This document shows, piece after piece, positions 63,862 to 64,000 of a stretch of 64,000 bases of DNA. Below the pieces are notes generated by a model, which searched no databases, was not told the origin of the DNA, and worked only from the letters and a program-made list of their open reading frames with translations. Both the position numbers and the translations under genes were made by a program. Where the stretch lies: NCBI RefSeq assembly GCF_019635515.1, contig NZ_JAHBZI010000001.1, positions 682,001 through 746,000 of the forward strand, in the 5' to 3' direction. The first letter of the stretch is position 1. Each line of letters opens with the position of its first letter. The stretch comes from Sphingomonas sp. (GTDB lineage: Bacteria; Pseudomonadota; Alphaproteobacteria; Sphingomonadales; Sphingomonadaceae).

Positions 63862-64000
63862 GCCATTGCCTCCAGCCGCGCCCGCCAGTCATCGGGCCAC
63901 GGCTTTGCCTTCATTACGGTGAGATCCATGAGGACGATCTTGAGTGTAACCTCGAAACGCAGATCGCCGCTGCTGGTCACCGTGGCGTCGAGCGTGAGCG
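63858..64000 (-). CDS. Thioesterase (4HBT-like), 5' end outside the window
   Basis: The last 46 residues are seen: LTLDATVTSSGDLRFEVTLKIVLMD then TVMKAKPWPDDWRARLEAMA and a stop. The strand pattern fits the end of a hotdog thioesterase such as 4-hydroxybenzoyl-CoA or acyl-CoA thioesterases. The catalytic half lies beyond 64000. It opens the cluster on the minus strand and overlaps RidA as ATGA, which fits a CoA-ester pathway with the ligase. Confidence 0.6.
   Translation of the reverse strand, partial: LTLDATVTSSGDLRFEVTLKIVLMDLTVMKAKPWPDDWRARLEAMA

Noticed and set aside
1..64000. CRISPR array or insertion sequence
   Set aside because: No regularly spaced repeats and no transposase gene were seen on either strand.

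Overview
The window is GC-rich DNA from an alphaproteobacterium, most likely Sphingomonas or a close relative. Pointers are a LuxI-type synthase followed by a PhyH-type dioxygenase, long TonB-dependent receptors, a cyoABCD-surf1-regBA operon, an alphaproteobacterial LexA box (GAAC-N7-GAAC) and tight ATGA gene overlaps. Genus is inferred from gene content; no 16S gene is present.

Region 1 (1-8.9 kb) looks like the end of a genomic island or integrative element. It holds a partial AHL synthase, a PhyH dioxygenase and a DUF6499-DUF2285 protein of the kind that controls ICE excision. A tightly overlapping three-gene cassette follows: an FAD/NAD(P)-binding protein, a trypsin-fold protein that has lost its catalytic His and Ser, and a PIN-nuclease protein with a long helical tail. 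An ACT-like small protein and a truncated tyrosine integrase lie next to tRNA-Leu(CAG). The three-gene cassette is the best candidate for an undescribed conflict or defence system. Just beyond the tRNA are two decayed genes, DUF4142 and a cupredoxin.

Region 2 (10-18.2 kb) is a five-gene surface cluster: four small exported DUF11-type proteins and a 1672-residue protein that joins DUF11 and SdrD-like domains to a predicted outer-membrane barrel. It is a second candidate for an undescribed system. Region 3 (18.2-24.9 kb) is a TetR-controlled RND efflux operon with a clear palindromic operator. It is followed by dinB with a LexA box, an ABC-F ATPase, and a membrane protein-DyP peroxidase-P450 operon. 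A large TonB-dependent receptor ends at a textbook terminator, and a ROK sugar kinase comes next.

Region 4 (37-48.2 kb) has housekeeping genes (AlkA-like glycosylase, ferredoxin, lipoprotein, RlmB, M28 peptidase, tRNA-Tyr). The cyoABCD-surf1-regBA operon then combines a quinol oxidase with the redox two-component system. Region 5 (48.2-64 kb) has an MFS transporter and a peptidoglycan-salvage operon (serine hydrolase, NamZ, SSS transporter, one-domain asparaginase). It continues with a phosphate transporter and its Nudix-DUF47 partner, a YtrA-type GntR-ABC operon and a second TonB-dependent receptor. It ends with a minus-strand cluster of thioesterase, RidA, aryl-CoA ligase and creatininase-like genes that runs off the window.

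No rRNA, CRISPR array or intact insertion sequence was seen.
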